Below, in pieces: positions 44,124-52,882 of a stretch of DNA of 64,000 nt; position 1 is the stretch's first letter; each line of letters starts with the position of its first letter. The notes under the pieces are model-generated. The model saw nothing but the letters and a program-made list of their open reading frames with translations. It had not been told where the DNA came from and did no database searches. Source of the stretch: Bradyrhizobium ottawaense. Lineage in GTDB: Bacteria > Pseudomonadota > Alphaproteobacteria > Rhizobiales > Xanthobacteraceae. The translations under genes were made by a program, and so were the position numbers. The stretch lies in contig NZ_LT629693.1 of the NCBI RefSeq assembly GCF_900099825.1, forward strand, positions 6,211,001 to 6,275,000, read 5' to 3'.

Positions 44124-45157
44124 GCATTCCTGCTTCTTGTAATCTGCTTGTGTTCGATGAGCTCGGGGCGGCGATGCAACAGCCGATTACGCCAGAACCC
44201 CGCAAGGCCAAGTCCTTCCGGAAAACGTGCAAGAATCTGGAAGAAGGCCAGTCGCACGCGGTCCGCGAGAGACCCCGGGTTATTGATGCTAAGTCTCGCA
44301 AATTGCATCGGATAGACCAGCCAAGCAATCCATCCGAAGCGCGGAAACGCAATCATCGCAAGGAAACAGATGAGGGGCAGCAACAGTCCCCATACCATGG
44401 CTCGCCGCGCCTCTCGAACGAAGTGACGCTCGGGCAGTGATCCATGGAGATGGCTGCCTTGCGCAAAAGCGTATCCGGCGCGGCGCGCTCTTTTCCACCA
44501 TTGTCCGAAGTGCAGCATCGCGGCATCGTGCAGGGCCATTTCGTCCGCTAGCCGCCAAATCCGCCAGTTCGCCTGTCGAAGACGCACGCATAACTCGTCT
44601 TCTTCAGCTGCGATGACATCTTCTCGGTAACCGCCTACGGCCTTCAGCACCTGAGCGCGCACCATCACGTTGCCGGCAAAGGCACGCACTTCACCGGTCG
44701 GGCGATCCCACTCAATGTCGCAAAGCCAGTTGTAAACCGATTGATCGGGGTATCGCTCCCTGAGCCTACCGCACACGGCCGCGACGTCTGTCTGACGATC
44801 GAGGAATGCGGTGGCAGCGTTTGGCCATCCGGCCGCGAGTTCGCAGTCGCCGTCCACAAACTGAATGTAACTGAGATCGGGACCGATCGTCAGAAGGCGG
44901 GAAAAGCCAGCATTGCGCGCGCGTGCGGCGGTGAAGGGAATGCTAAGATCGAGCTCGACGACGTCGGCGCCCAGTTCTTGCGCCGCCTGCACTGATCCAT
45001 CCGTTGAGTTCGAATCGACGTAAACCACCATCGCTGCCGTTGACATCGAGCGCAGGCAGGTGATTAGCCGCTGGCCCTCGTTGCGTCCGATGACCACAAC
45101 GCCGAACTTTCCAGACTTTGAGCCGGACCTCTGGTTGATACTCTCGCTCGTCTGCAA
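44120..45157 (-). CDS. GT2-family glycosyltransferase with C-terminal membrane segment
   Basis: A 345-residue protein. GVVVIGRNEGQRLITCLRSM and VVYVDSNSTDGSVQAAQELG form the GT-A nucleotide-binding part and QFVDGDCELAAGW the DxD-like site. EDVIAAEEDELCVRLRQANW is the ED motif near the acceptor. A hydrophobic region (GLLLPLICFLAMIAFPRFGW, then IAWLVYPMQFARL) anchors it to the inner membrane. It is the first gene of a three-gene overlapping set with the fusion and the GT4 enzyme. Confidence 0.9.
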   Translation of the reverse strand: MQTSESINQRSGSKSGKFGVVVIGRNEGQRLITCLRSMSTAAMVVYVDSNSTDGSVQAAQELGADVVELDLSIPFTAARARNAGFSRLLTIGPDLSYIQFVDGDCELAAGWPNAATAFLDRQTDVAAVCGRLRERYPDQSVYNWLCDIEWDRPTGEVRAFAGNVMVRAQVLKAVGGYREDVIAAEEDELCVRLRQANWRIWRLADEMALHDAAMLHFGQWWKRARRAGYAFAQGSHLHGSLPERHFVREARRAMVWGLLLPLICFLAMIAFPRFGWIAWLVYPMQFARLSINNPGSLADRVRLAFFQILARFPEGLGLAGFWRNRLLHRRPELIEHKQITRSRNA

Positions 45158-45319
45158 AATGCTCTCTTATAACAGCTGGATACGGCGGCTTGGCACGCCG
45201 CTATACAACCACCAATTCGATCCGGAAATGCAACGGCAGAAACACTTGATCAGTGAGCGAATTTGCCGGCTCAGATGGATCAAAGCCATAGCTATCACGA
45301 ACAAAAGCGAGCGAACGCA

Positions 45320-45835
45320 CTACCGGTGAGCGTGGTGAATTCCACCGGGATATCCCCTCGCAACCCCATTCGGCTCGACGTTGGTGATCACCACCGCGTT
45401 AGCTCCGATCCTAGCATGGGCCCCAATTGTTATTGGTCCCAGGATCTTTGCTCCCGCGCCAATGTCGACGTGGCCTCCAATCTCGGGAACTCCACCCGCG
45501 TTACGGCTGCCGAGCGTCACCTGGTGGAAGATAAGGCAATTTACACCGATTTTCGCGCTAGGATGAATGACGATGCCGTTCGGATGGGGGATAAGAAGCC
45601 CCCCCCCAATTTGGCAAGTAAGCGGGATATCCGCACCCGTAACGATGCTCCAGAACCGGTGACGAACAACCAGAATTTTGCAGTACCACAGGCCAAGAAT
45701 CCCGCCACGGCTTTGCCAGAATTGATACTTTCGGATGGTAAGGAGAAGTTTTCGTCCGGGATCCCAAAAATGCTCCGGGATCTCTCTCGTCCAATCGGGG
45801 ACCTCGGCACTGATCTGGTTCAACTGTTGTTCCAC
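45320..45835 (-). CDS. Serine-acetyltransferase-like hexapeptide acyltransferase
   Basis: A 171-residue left-handed beta-helix protein. GADIPLTCQIGGGLLIPHPN, then GIVIHPSAKIGVNCLIFHQV, and GHVDIGAGAKILGPITIGAH show the hexapeptide repeats; the His in IPHPNG and in IFHQVTLG match the active-site histidines of SAT-type enzymes. In EPS loci such proteins usually acetylate sugars rather than serine. The GTG start is weak; a start-less in-frame extension (HLSDRIDT) precedes it. A nine-base C tract (45599-45607, three Gly codons) lies inside the gene and could slip. Confidence 0.83.
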   Translation of the reverse strand: MEQQLNQISAEVPDWTREIPEHFWDPGRKLLLTIRKYQFWQSRGGILGLWYCKILVVRHRFWSIVTGADIPLTCQIGGGLLIPHPNGIVIHPSAKIGVNCLIFHQVTLGSRNAGGVPEIGGHVDIGAGAKILGPITIGAHARIGANAVVITNVEPNGVARGYPGGIHHAHR

Positions 45836-46191
45836 TGTGTCTATTCGATCCGAAAGATGAGCAAAAATAGTAAAATTCTGTTCGCCCGATTCGTGCGGTC
45901 GGCACTAACCCAAAAATGGGGTTAATGCAGAAGGTAAATGCCGTGCCGACTGTCCCCCCCCCCCAATCTTGCCGTCGTTCTCCCGTCAAGTCGCTCTATT
46001 CGTGTGAGTCCGGGTCAGAACCGAGGTCAACCACTTGGAACCCCGTCAAAATGCCCGAAATTAATCACACGAATTAAATCAGTTTTACGCCTTAACGAAT
46101 TCGTAGTAGATCGATAACGCCTCTTTATTCATGAGATTTCACGGACGTCTCCTGCGGAATGTAGTTTAAAACGAATTTGTAAGGAACAGAA
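45836..46191. other. Divergent promoter region with an 11-base C tract
   Basis: No gene seen. The spacer separates the minus-strand acetyltransferase from the plus-strand GT26-STAS gene and contains a homopolymer of 11 C at 45954-45964. AAGGAA at 46181 is the ribosome site for the GTG start at 46192. Confidence 0.6.
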
Positions 46192-47379
46192 GTGTCCAGA
46201 GCTTTGCGCATGCCCGATTTAGATTTAGTTCGAAACGACGTGGTCAAGTCGACCACCGCGCCCCACCGCGCGATGGATCCGGCTGATGACCTGTCGCGAA
46301 ATGTCTTTGGGCTTTTAGGCGTGCCTTTGGACGCGATCGATTTTTCAACTTTGATCCATTTGATTGATGCCGCTGCACAAGGCGCCTCGCCATTTCTCAT
46401 TTCGACTCCCAATGTAAACTTTTTGATCAAAAGTCAGACAAATGGCGAGTTCCGTGACTCTATGCTGCTCAGTGATCTCTGTCTCGCGGACGGCATGCCG
46501 CTGATTTGGATGGCGAAATTGCTGGGCATTCCAATCCATGAGAGAATTGCGGGAAGCGATTTGTTTGGCAGGCTTAAGTCGACAAGCGGCATTCGTCGCC
46601 GGCTCAAAGTCTTTTTGCTGGGTGGCGCCGAAGGATTGGCGGCTGCGGTTGGTGCGAAATTAAATGCTGAGAAAGGAGGGCTCGAATGCGTTGGCTTTCT
46701 GAACCCCGGCTTTGGCACCATCGACGAGATGAGTTCGCCTGAAATTATTGGGGCGATCAACGCCAGCCATGCCGATTTGATCGCAGTGTTCTTTGGTGCC
46801 GAAAAGGCCCAAGGGTGGCTGCTGCACAATCATCTAAGTCTTGATGTTCCCATTCGCGCTCAGTTTGGCGCGACGATCAACTTCGAGGCTGGAACGGTTC
46901 GGAGAGCGCCACTGATACTTAGAAGCACCGGCTTTGAATGGCTATGGCGCATCAAAGAAGAGCCCTATCTTTGGCGCCGCTATTGGAACGACGGGAAGGC
47001 GCTGCTGAAACTCTTCGTCAGCAGCGTGTTGCCCTTGATGGTCCGCGGATGGCGGATGCGAAGCGTGGCTAGATTGTTTCTTGATAGCCAGCAGAGTGAC
47101 GAGTCCGTCACGATCCACCTGGTCGGTGGAGCAGTTGCGGCCGATGTCGAAGGCGCAATCAAGCCCTTCCGTAATGCTCTGAATAGCGGTAAGCAGATAA
47201 TTCTCGATCTCTCAAGGACGGGGCACGTCGACGCGAGATTTTTCGGCTTGTTCTTGATGCTATCCAAGGAGCTTGGTCGTCGTGGGCAGAGACTGCGGTT
47301 TATAGGCGTCACTCCCCTGGTGCGACGAATATTCCGCCTCAACAGATTTGAGTTCTTGCTATCGCAGGAAATAGGATAG
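46192..47379 (+). CDS. WecG/TagA-type GT26 glycosyltransferase fused to a STAS-like domain
   Basis: A 395-residue protein. Residues about 35-270 are a GT26 transferase: FLISTPNVNFLIKSQTNGEF, LCLADGMPLIWMAKLLGIPI with the conserved Asp, and ERIAGSDLFGRL. KVFLLGGAEG and FGATINFEAGTVRRAPL follow, the latter being the C-terminal signature. Residues about 305-395 form a second domain (TIHLVGGAVAADVEGAIKPF, ILDLSRTGHVDARFFGLFLM, RLRFIGVTPLVRRIFRLNRF) with the strand-helix pattern of STAS domains, as in anti-sigma-factor antagonists. It starts with GTG after AAGGAA. It probably adds the second sugar to a lipid carrier, with regulation or partner binding through the STAS part. Confidence 0.88.
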   Translation: MSRALRMPDLDLVRNDVVKSTTAPHRAMDPADDLSRNVFGLLGVPLDAIDFSTLIHLIDAAAQGASPFLISTPNVNFLIKSQTNGEFRDSMLLSDLCLADGMPLIWMAKLLGIPIHERIAGSDLFGRLKSTSGIRRRLKVFLLGGAEGLAAAVGAKLNAEKGGLECVGFLNPGFGTIDEMSSPEIIGAINASHADLIAVFFGAEKAQGWLLHNHLSLDVPIRAQFGATINFEAGTVRRAPLILRSTGFEWLWRIKEEPYLWRRYWNDGKALLKLFVSSVLPLMVRGWRMRSVARLFLDSQQSDESVTIHLVGGAVAADVEGAIKPFRNALNSGKQIILDLSRTGHVDARFFGLFLMLSKELGRRGQRLRFIGVTPLVRRIFRLNRFEFLLSQEIG

Positions 47380-47440
47380 CGCGGAGTTTCCTCAGCACTT
47401 GCCAAACGCATATCGAGTTAGCTTAAACAGGGTTGAAAAG

Positions 47441-49825
47441 ATGAAGCCGTGGATTAAATTCTTCCGAGCGGATCTCGCGTTTGCGCTTGGGCTGGTGACA
47501 CTTGTAGCCGGCTGCGGCTCGCCCGATCAAAACGCGCAGAAGTACTATGGGAGGGGTATGGCTCTCATTGAAAAGAAAGACGACCTGGAAGCACGCAAAG
47601 AGCTCCTGCAGGCTGTAAAATACAAGAGTGACAAGGTCGAAGTGTGGAAAGCGCTGGCCGGCATTGATGAGCGCACAAAAGCCCAATCGCTTTTCCTGGA
47701 TTTGCGACGGATCGTCGAGCTCGACCCCAAAGATTTGGACGCAAGGCTGAAGCTTGCCCGTATCATGATTGGCGGCGGCGCTGCGGAAGCCGCGCTTAAG
47801 GTCCTTGAGGCTGCGAACGAAGACAAGCCCAACGCTGAGCTACATGCACTGCGTGCGGTTGTTTTTCTGAAGGATAAAGACGCTGCCAGCGCGGTACGAG
47901 AGGCTCAGCGGGCCTTTGAGATAGACCCAGCCAATGTGGACGCCGTCAGCTTGCTCGCATCAAAGAAGTTGGCGGATGGTGACGCTGACGGCGCTTTAAA
48001 GCTTTTGGATTCAATAACCATTGAGCCCAAGGACGAAGCTCGAATTTCGCTGCAGAAGATGCAGGCCTACGCCAAAAAAGGCGACTTGGCGAAAGCTGAA
48101 AGCCTCCTCCGAAAAGTAATAGCTCTCAATCCAAAAGAGCCAGCCTACCGGACGCAGCTCATTCAGCTTCTGATTGCGCAGCGGCGATTTGACGAGGCTG
48201 AGAAGGAGTTCAGGGGAAGGGTTTCGGCTGATCCGACGAACACAAAACTGGGACTTGATCTGGTTCGTTTTCTCAATCTAGCGAAAGGCCCCGATGTTGC
48301 CCGAACCGAGCTTGAAAATCGCATCAAGGCCGGTGGAGACATATTCGAATACCAGGTCGCTTTGTCGGAACTCAATATTCGGCAAAACAAGATCGACGAG
48401 GCTACGGAGCTGTTGAAGACGCTTGCTAACGGTGCGGCGACGCCTGACCGTAAGTCGATTGCTCAGCTCAAGCTCGCTGAACTCTACATGAGTAAAGCAA
48501 ACGTTGCAGCGGCCGAGCCGCTCATAGCGGAAGTGATCAAGCAAGATCGCAGAAATGCGGGTGCTCTGAGGCTTCGCGCTGCCATTAAGATTGACAAGTC
48601 TGATGTCGATGGCGCGGTGTCCGATCTGCGCGAAGCGCTCAATGATCAACCGAAATCCCCTGAACTTCTTATGCTGCTCGCCGTAGCCTATGAGCGCGGC
48701 GGGAAAAACGAGTTGGCTGATCGGCAGTATGCGGACGCATTGAAGTCGTCCAACTCGAATCCCGACGTTGCTCTTCGATATGTTGGTTTCTTGCAGCGCC
48801 GGGGCGACGCCTCGCATGCGGAAGACGTCTTGACGGATGTGTCTGGTCGTTACCCCAACAATCTTCAAGTTCTGTCTTCGTTGGCGCAGCTGAGGTTGTC
48901 TCGCCAGAACTGGACGGGTGCGCTGACGGTTGCTGATACGATTGGAAAGTTGAGCGACGGCCGCGCGCTGTCGGACCAAATCCGCGCATCAGCTCTGGCC
49001 GGACAGAATAAAATCGATGAGAGCATTGTGGCATTGGAAGATGCCCATCAGGCCGCGCCGGATGCCGTTCAACCAGTTGTCTCGCTGGTGTCCGCATATG
49101 TCAAACAGGGCAAGCCTGACAAAGCAGTCACGCTCTTGCAGGATATGAACAATAAATTTCCGACTAACTCGCAGATCCTTGTGATGCTGGGGCAGGCCAA
49201 GCTCACGCAAAACAAGGACCAAGACGCGATTCAAAATTTCAAGGACGCGATCACAAAGCAACCGAAGGACCCCGTGGGCTATGCGGCGTTGTCGGACCTG
49301 TATATTCGTCAGAAAAACTATGATGCTGCTGACAACGTTTTGCAGGCGGGGCTGAAGGAGCTTCCGACCAATGTGAACTTGAAACTCTCTTCGGCAGGAA
49401 TCCAAATTCAGAAGGGCAATCACGACGCCGCGATTTCGCAGTATGAGTCTATTTTGAAGGACCAGCCGAACTCAGCCGTTGCGGTCAATAACCTGGTGAG
49501 CCTGTTGCTGGACTATCGCTCTGACAAAGAAAGCCTGGACCGGGCTTTTTCGTTGGCAGATTTGCTGAAGAACGCGACTGTCCCGCAGTTTCAGGATACG
49601 TGGGGTTGGGCTCAATATAGAAAAGGTGATTACAAAGGCGCGATTGGGACGCTGGAAGCTGCCGCGGCCAAACTGCCTGATCTCGCGGCGCTCCATTATC
49701 ATCTCGGCATGAGTTACAAGGCTGCGGGCGAGCCCGAAAAGGCTGCAGAGCAACTTAAGACTGCTTTGAGCCTCGAGCCGGATGGAACTGCTCTGAAGGA
49801 AAGCATCAGTGCAGCAATGAAATAG
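47441..49825 (+). CDS. prsT: PrsT-like TPR lipoprotein of the PEP-CTERM/exosortase system
   Basis: A 794-residue protein made of about 20 tetratricopeptide repeats. A lipobox, VTLVAGCGS, gives a predicted lipoprotein. Clear repeats include FLQRRGDASHAEDVLTDVSG and PVGYAALSDLYIRQKNYDAA. Length and layout match the PEP-CTERM system TPR protein PrsT, which accompanies exosortase/EPS loci. ATG 47441 was chosen because the lipoprotein signal begins there; an upstream start at 47399 adds 14 residues without purpose. It ends 3 bp before the convergent barrel gene. It may organise the export complex in the periplasm. Confidence 0.88.
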   Translation: MKPWIKFFRADLAFALGLVTLVAGCGSPDQNAQKYYGRGMALIEKKDDLEARKELLQAVKYKSDKVEVWKALAGIDERTKAQSLFLDLRRIVELDPKDLDARLKLARIMIGGGAAEAALKVLEAANEDKPNAELHALRAVVFLKDKDAASAVREAQRAFEIDPANVDAVSLLASKKLADGDADGALKLLDSITIEPKDEARISLQKMQAYAKKGDLAKAESLLRKVIALNPKEPAYRTQLIQLLIAQRRFDEAEKEFRGRVSADPTNTKLGLDLVRFLNLAKGPDVARTELENRIKAGGDIFEYQVALSELNIRQNKIDEATELLKTLANGAATPDRKSIAQLKLAELYMSKANVAAAEPLIAEVIKQDRRNAGALRLRAAIKIDKSDVDGAVSDLREALNDQPKSPELLMLLAVAYERGGKNELADRQYADALKSSNSNPDVALRYVGFLQRRGDASHAEDVLTDVSGRYPNNLQVLSSLAQLRLSRQNWTGALTVADTIGKLSDGRALSDQIRASALAGQNKIDESIVALEDAHQAAPDAVQPVVSLVSAYVKQGKPDKAVTLLQDMNNKFPTNSQILVMLGQAKLTQNKDQDAIQNFKDAITKQPKDPVGYAALSDLYIRQKNYDAADNVLQAGLKELPTNVNLKLSSAGIQIQKGNHDAAISQYESILKDQPNSAVAVNNLVSLLLDYRSDKESLDRAFSLADLLKNATVPQFQDTWGWAQYRKGDYKGAIGTLEAAAAKLPDLAALHYHLGMSYKAAGEPEKAAEQLKTALSLEPDGTALKESISAAMK

Positions 49826-49828
49826 CTG

Positions 49829-51064
49829 CTAATTTCCGCGCGGTAGGATCGTAAAGCTATTTGAAACCACGACCATGATGCTGTTGGAGTCTGCAGGACC
49901 TATTCCGGAAACAGTGGGAAAACCGGTGGTGGGATCGATGATCGTCGTGCCTCCCGTGCTCGCGAACCGATGCTGATAACGGTAGGTAAGCGAAGCAGTC
50001 CAATCGCGAATGAAATTATAACTATAGGTCATCGACGCCGATGCATAATCAGTCGTAGTCGTTCCGATCTGTCTGCTGACGCTTGCTGACATGGATAGCG
50101 ACGATTGCGCGTTTATTGTTTGGCTAAGAGTTGCGTCGACCGTATCTCGTTTGAAAAGCGAGCCTACTACGCTTGGCCCAATCGATTGGCTCGCAGTGAC
50201 GGCCAAGGTAGTATTTTTGAGAACCTTATACGTGAGGACGGCGTCGCCAATCCAGTCTGTAACGGCAGCGTTAGAGGCCCCAGAGCCGCCGATCAAGGGT
50301 GACCCTGTTACGGCGCCCTGCGTGGTGAGATAAGCCGCACCTGCGTTAATCCGAAACGAAAGCACGGCGGACAGTGTCGCATCCACGCCGACCTGATTGC
50401 GATAGATCTGAACATGGGTTTTAGATGCATTATCATAATCTAGCAGTTCCGCTTCGGACGATGCGGTCAGGGTTGTGATGGAGCTTACATTGTGCCTCCA
50501 GCTTCCGCGGGCCAACGTGTCGGTGAAGGGTAAGCCGCCGCTGGAAGGTTCATAAGAGGTGCGGGTAGAAGTGGCGAACAAGCTGATGGTATCGCGTGCC
50601 GTGACCGATCGGTCGATCCCGCCGGCGACCCTTAGGGTATCAATATATCCGGTGGCCCGGGTTGCTACGCCGAAATCATTCAGCAAAGCGAGGGAAGTGC
50701 TTTGTTGTCTCCATGCACTCTCTACAAACTCTTTATCGAATCTACCCTTTTCCGTTGCCTCATAGCGACCCCTGAAGCCATAATTCAACGATTCTGAAGC
50801 GACGCCTTCTACACCGGGTCCCCAGTATTTTCGGTAGCTTCCGTCGGCGTCAAAATCAAACTTCGATGTCGGGGTTCGCGCCTCCGCGTTTGTCGTAATC
50901 GTGGAATAAGACCCGACGGAACCTGCGGGTGAAGATTTCAGGAACTGGTTGCTATTGAGCTCGACCGTTTCGCTTTCGGTCGCCTTGATTGACCAGTCAA
51001 ACGCCGACGCTGCTGATGGCGCGAGGCCAAAGCATACCGAGACTGCTATAGCAGTTCTCTTCAC
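49829..51064 (-). CDS. Outer-membrane beta-barrel protein, EpsL-like
   Basis: A 411-residue protein with a signal peptide (MKRTAIAVSVCFGLAPSAAS, then A) and a body of alternating amphipathic strands throughout (TASSEAELLDYDNASKTHVQ, SLSMSASVSRQIGTTTTDYA, RDWTASLTYRYQHRF). It probably forms a beta-barrel in the outer membrane as the EpsL-type component seen in XrtB/EPS loci. It follows the export-protein gene on the same strand with a 31-bp gap, so both belong to one transcript with the ATPase at 51789. Family assignment is by context and topology. Confidence 0.8.
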   Translation of the reverse strand: MKRTAIAVSVCFGLAPSAASAFDWSIKATESETVELNSNQFLKSSPAGSVGSYSTITTNAEARTPTSKFDFDADGSYRKYWGPGVEGVASESLNYGFRGRYEATEKGRFDKEFVESAWRQQSTSLALLNDFGVATRATGYIDTLRVAGGIDRSVTARDTISLFATSTRTSYEPSSGGLPFTDTLARGSWRHNVSSITTLTASSEAELLDYDNASKTHVQIYRNQVGVDATLSAVLSFRINAGAAYLTTQGAVTGSPLIGGSGASNAAVTDWIGDAVLTYKVLKNTTLAVTASQSIGPSVVGSLFKRDTVDATLSQTINAQSSLSMSASVSRQIGTTTTDYASASMTYSYNFIRDWTASLTYRYQHRFASTGGTTIIDPTTGFPTVSGIGPADSNSIMVVVSNSFTILPRGN

Positions 51065-51095
51065 AGCGTCTTTGCCTCTAATGATCTGCTAATTT

Positions 51096-51680
51096 CTAGT
51101 CGAACAAGCCCCGCTCTGGAACCATGATGACGTCGCCGGCGCGCAATCTGATGTTGCCTTCGAGGCCATCGCCTTTTTCGTATGCACGATAGTCGAACAT
51201 GAAGATGGTCTCGTCCCCGCCCGGGGCGCGGCGCCTGACCTGGATTTTGCGCTTTGCCGCAAACGGGCCGATGCCGCCGGCCAGCGCAATTGCCTGCATC
51301 AGGGTGGTAGGCTGCCGAACCACATATGACCCGGGCCTTATGACCTCACCGGTGATGAAGATCTTTGGCTTGAGATCCTCCTCTGGAATGTCCTTGGGCG
51401 AGTTGGCGACCGCAACGGTGACATCCAGGTTGTCGTCCTTGTAGTTGCCCTTCAGCTTATCTTTCAGAATGTTCTCTAGCGCCTGCGGGGTCAGACCGCG
51501 CGCGCGAATATGGCCCGCTAGGGGAAAAGCAATCTCGCCGCTGGGATCGACAACTACGTTACGGTCGAGCTTGGAATCCTGCAGGACCGAGATGCTCAAA
51601 TTATCGCCCGACTTCAGGGTTTGGGCATTAGCTCCGGACATGCAGATGCACAGGCAAAATAAAATAAACAGGATCCGCAT
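51096..51680 (-). CDS. Polysaccharide export protein, Wza/EpsE type
   Basis: A 194-residue periplasmic/outer-membrane protein. The signal peptide is MRILFILFCLCICMSGANA. A Poly_export (PES) domain follows (LKSGDNLSISVLQDSKLDRN, VVVDPSGEIAFPLAGHIRAR), then one SLBB domain (KIFITGEVIRPGSYVVRQPT, TLMQAIALAGGIGPFAAKRK) and the end GDVIMVPERGLF. No lipobox Cys is evident at the cleavage site. It is shorter than Wza and fits the EpsE-type export protein of PEP-CTERM loci, which bridges the barrel and the chain-length protein. Confidence 0.92.
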   Translation of the reverse strand: MRILFILFCLCICMSGANAQTLKSGDNLSISVLQDSKLDRNVVVDPSGEIAFPLAGHIRARGLTPQALENILKDKLKGNYKDDNLDVTVAVANSPKDIPEEDLKPKIFITGEVIRPGSYVVRQPTTLMQAIALAGGIGPFAAKRKIQVRRRAPGGDETIFMFDYRAYEKGDGLEGNIRLRAGDVIMVPERGLFD

Positions 51681-51788
51681 CGCTCATCCCCCATCGAACA
51701 TAGGCTTGTGGTCACGCAGCCGTGACAGCTGGCTTTCAGCTCGGACAAGGCTTTAGGCCTGCCGACTCTATTAATAGGTTACAATAAC

Positions 51789-52625
51789 TTAAGGAACTCG
51801 GGCGACCTGCTTAACTGGAAAAATACTGTACTGTTGCTTGTCTGCAATTACATCTCTAACTATCTGATCGGAAATGACTTTCTGGTCGTTAGCAAAGCCA
51901 TAGACGAGGGCAGTGTCGCACAGAACGTTAATCATGCGTGGAATCCCGCCGCTGGCCGACGCAATCAGCGCGCAGGCTTCCTTGGTAAACAGCGGGCGAG
52001 GTGACCCAACAGCCTTCAGGCGGAAGGCGATGTAGTTGGCGACCTCTCGTTCATCCAGCGGCCGAAGATGAAAGTCGGACGATATCCGTTGCGCGAACTG
52101 ATGCAGCTTGGGGGCAAGAAGCAGGTCCCGCAGCTGCGGCTGTCCGACGAGAATGAGTTGCAGGATTTGGAATTTATCGGCGTTGATGTTGGAAATCATC
52201 CGCAAATGTTCGAGTGCCTCGGGCTCGAGGTTTTGGGCTTCGTCGATAATTAGAATCGTCCTGCGCCCATTGGCGTACTGGCCATACAAATAGTCTTGTA
52301 ACTGCTTGAAAAGACGTGGGTAATCACCTTCAAATGATTGACCTAGAGACATCAGAATCCATTGCAGCAGCTCCTGGCGTCCCTGCGGGGAATTTGAGAT
52401 CAGTCCGACCGTAATCTGTGGGCTGATCTTTTTGAGCAAATGCCGGACGAGCGTTGTTTTTCCCGACCCGATTTCGCCCGTGATAACGGTGAACCCCGCA
52501 TTATTCATGACGCCGAATTCCAGCATCGTGAACGCCATCGAGTGCATTTTCCCCCAGTAGATCAAATCAGGGTCTGGCAGGATCGAAAATGGCTTCTCCC
52601 GCAGCTGATAAAATGCCTCGTACAT
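51789..52625 (-). CDS. ExeA/GspA-type AAA ATPase of the exosortase/EPS locus
   Basis: A 278-residue ATPase. It begins MYEAFYQLREKPFSILPDPD, the usual opening of ExeA-like proteins. Walker A is GEIGSGKT (residues 50-57), Walker B ILIIDEA (124-130), and a sensor motif follows in LQLILVGQPQLRDLLL. Length matches the XrtA/PEP-CTERM-associated ATPase family. It is divergent from the chain-length gene at 52883 and heads the minus-strand transcript of export genes. Its role in the system is unknown; energising assembly is a guess. Confidence 0.92.
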   Translation of the reverse strand: MYEAFYQLREKPFSILPDPDLIYWGKMHSMAFTMLEFGVMNNAGFTVITGEIGSGKTTLVRHLLKKISPQITVGLISNSPQGRQELLQWILMSLGQSFEGDYPRLFKQLQDYLYGQYANGRRTILIIDEAQNLEPEALEHLRMISNINADKFQILQLILVGQPQLRDLLLAPKLHQFAQRISSDFHLRPLDEREVANYIAFRLKAVGSPRPLFTKEACALIASASGGIPRMINVLCDTALVYGFANDQKVISDQIVRDVIADKQQYSIFPVKQVARVP

Positions 52626-52882
52626 CGATATTCCTTAATCGGGCGACCACTGAACTATATCGCAACTTCAGGGACATACTTAGTGTCCCGGCGGAGTTTC
52701 TTCCATCTATGTAAACGGAACCGGAGCCTTGGAACCATTAAGATTGAAATCCAATTCTGCGTCTGTTCATAAAAAATCATTAAATCGAATTTCAACGGGA
52801 TGCTAAGATCGCTGCGAATTGAGGCGACCATTCGCAGTCAAATCGCAATGGTACGGACCTTGCAAGCCTTGAGCGGAGATGC
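52626..52882. promoter_or_regulatory. Divergent promoter region of the export operons
   Basis: 257 bp between divergent start codons of the ATPase and the chain-length gene. It must drive the minus-strand set (ATPase, export protein, barrel) and the plus-strand set (Wzz-like, kinase). No convincing consensus promoter could be picked by eye. Confidence 0.5.

Noticed and set aside
45263..45925. 220-residue plus-strand frame
   Set aside because: It lies opposite the hexapeptide acetyltransferase and has no coherent domain; the minus strand carries the repeat motif.
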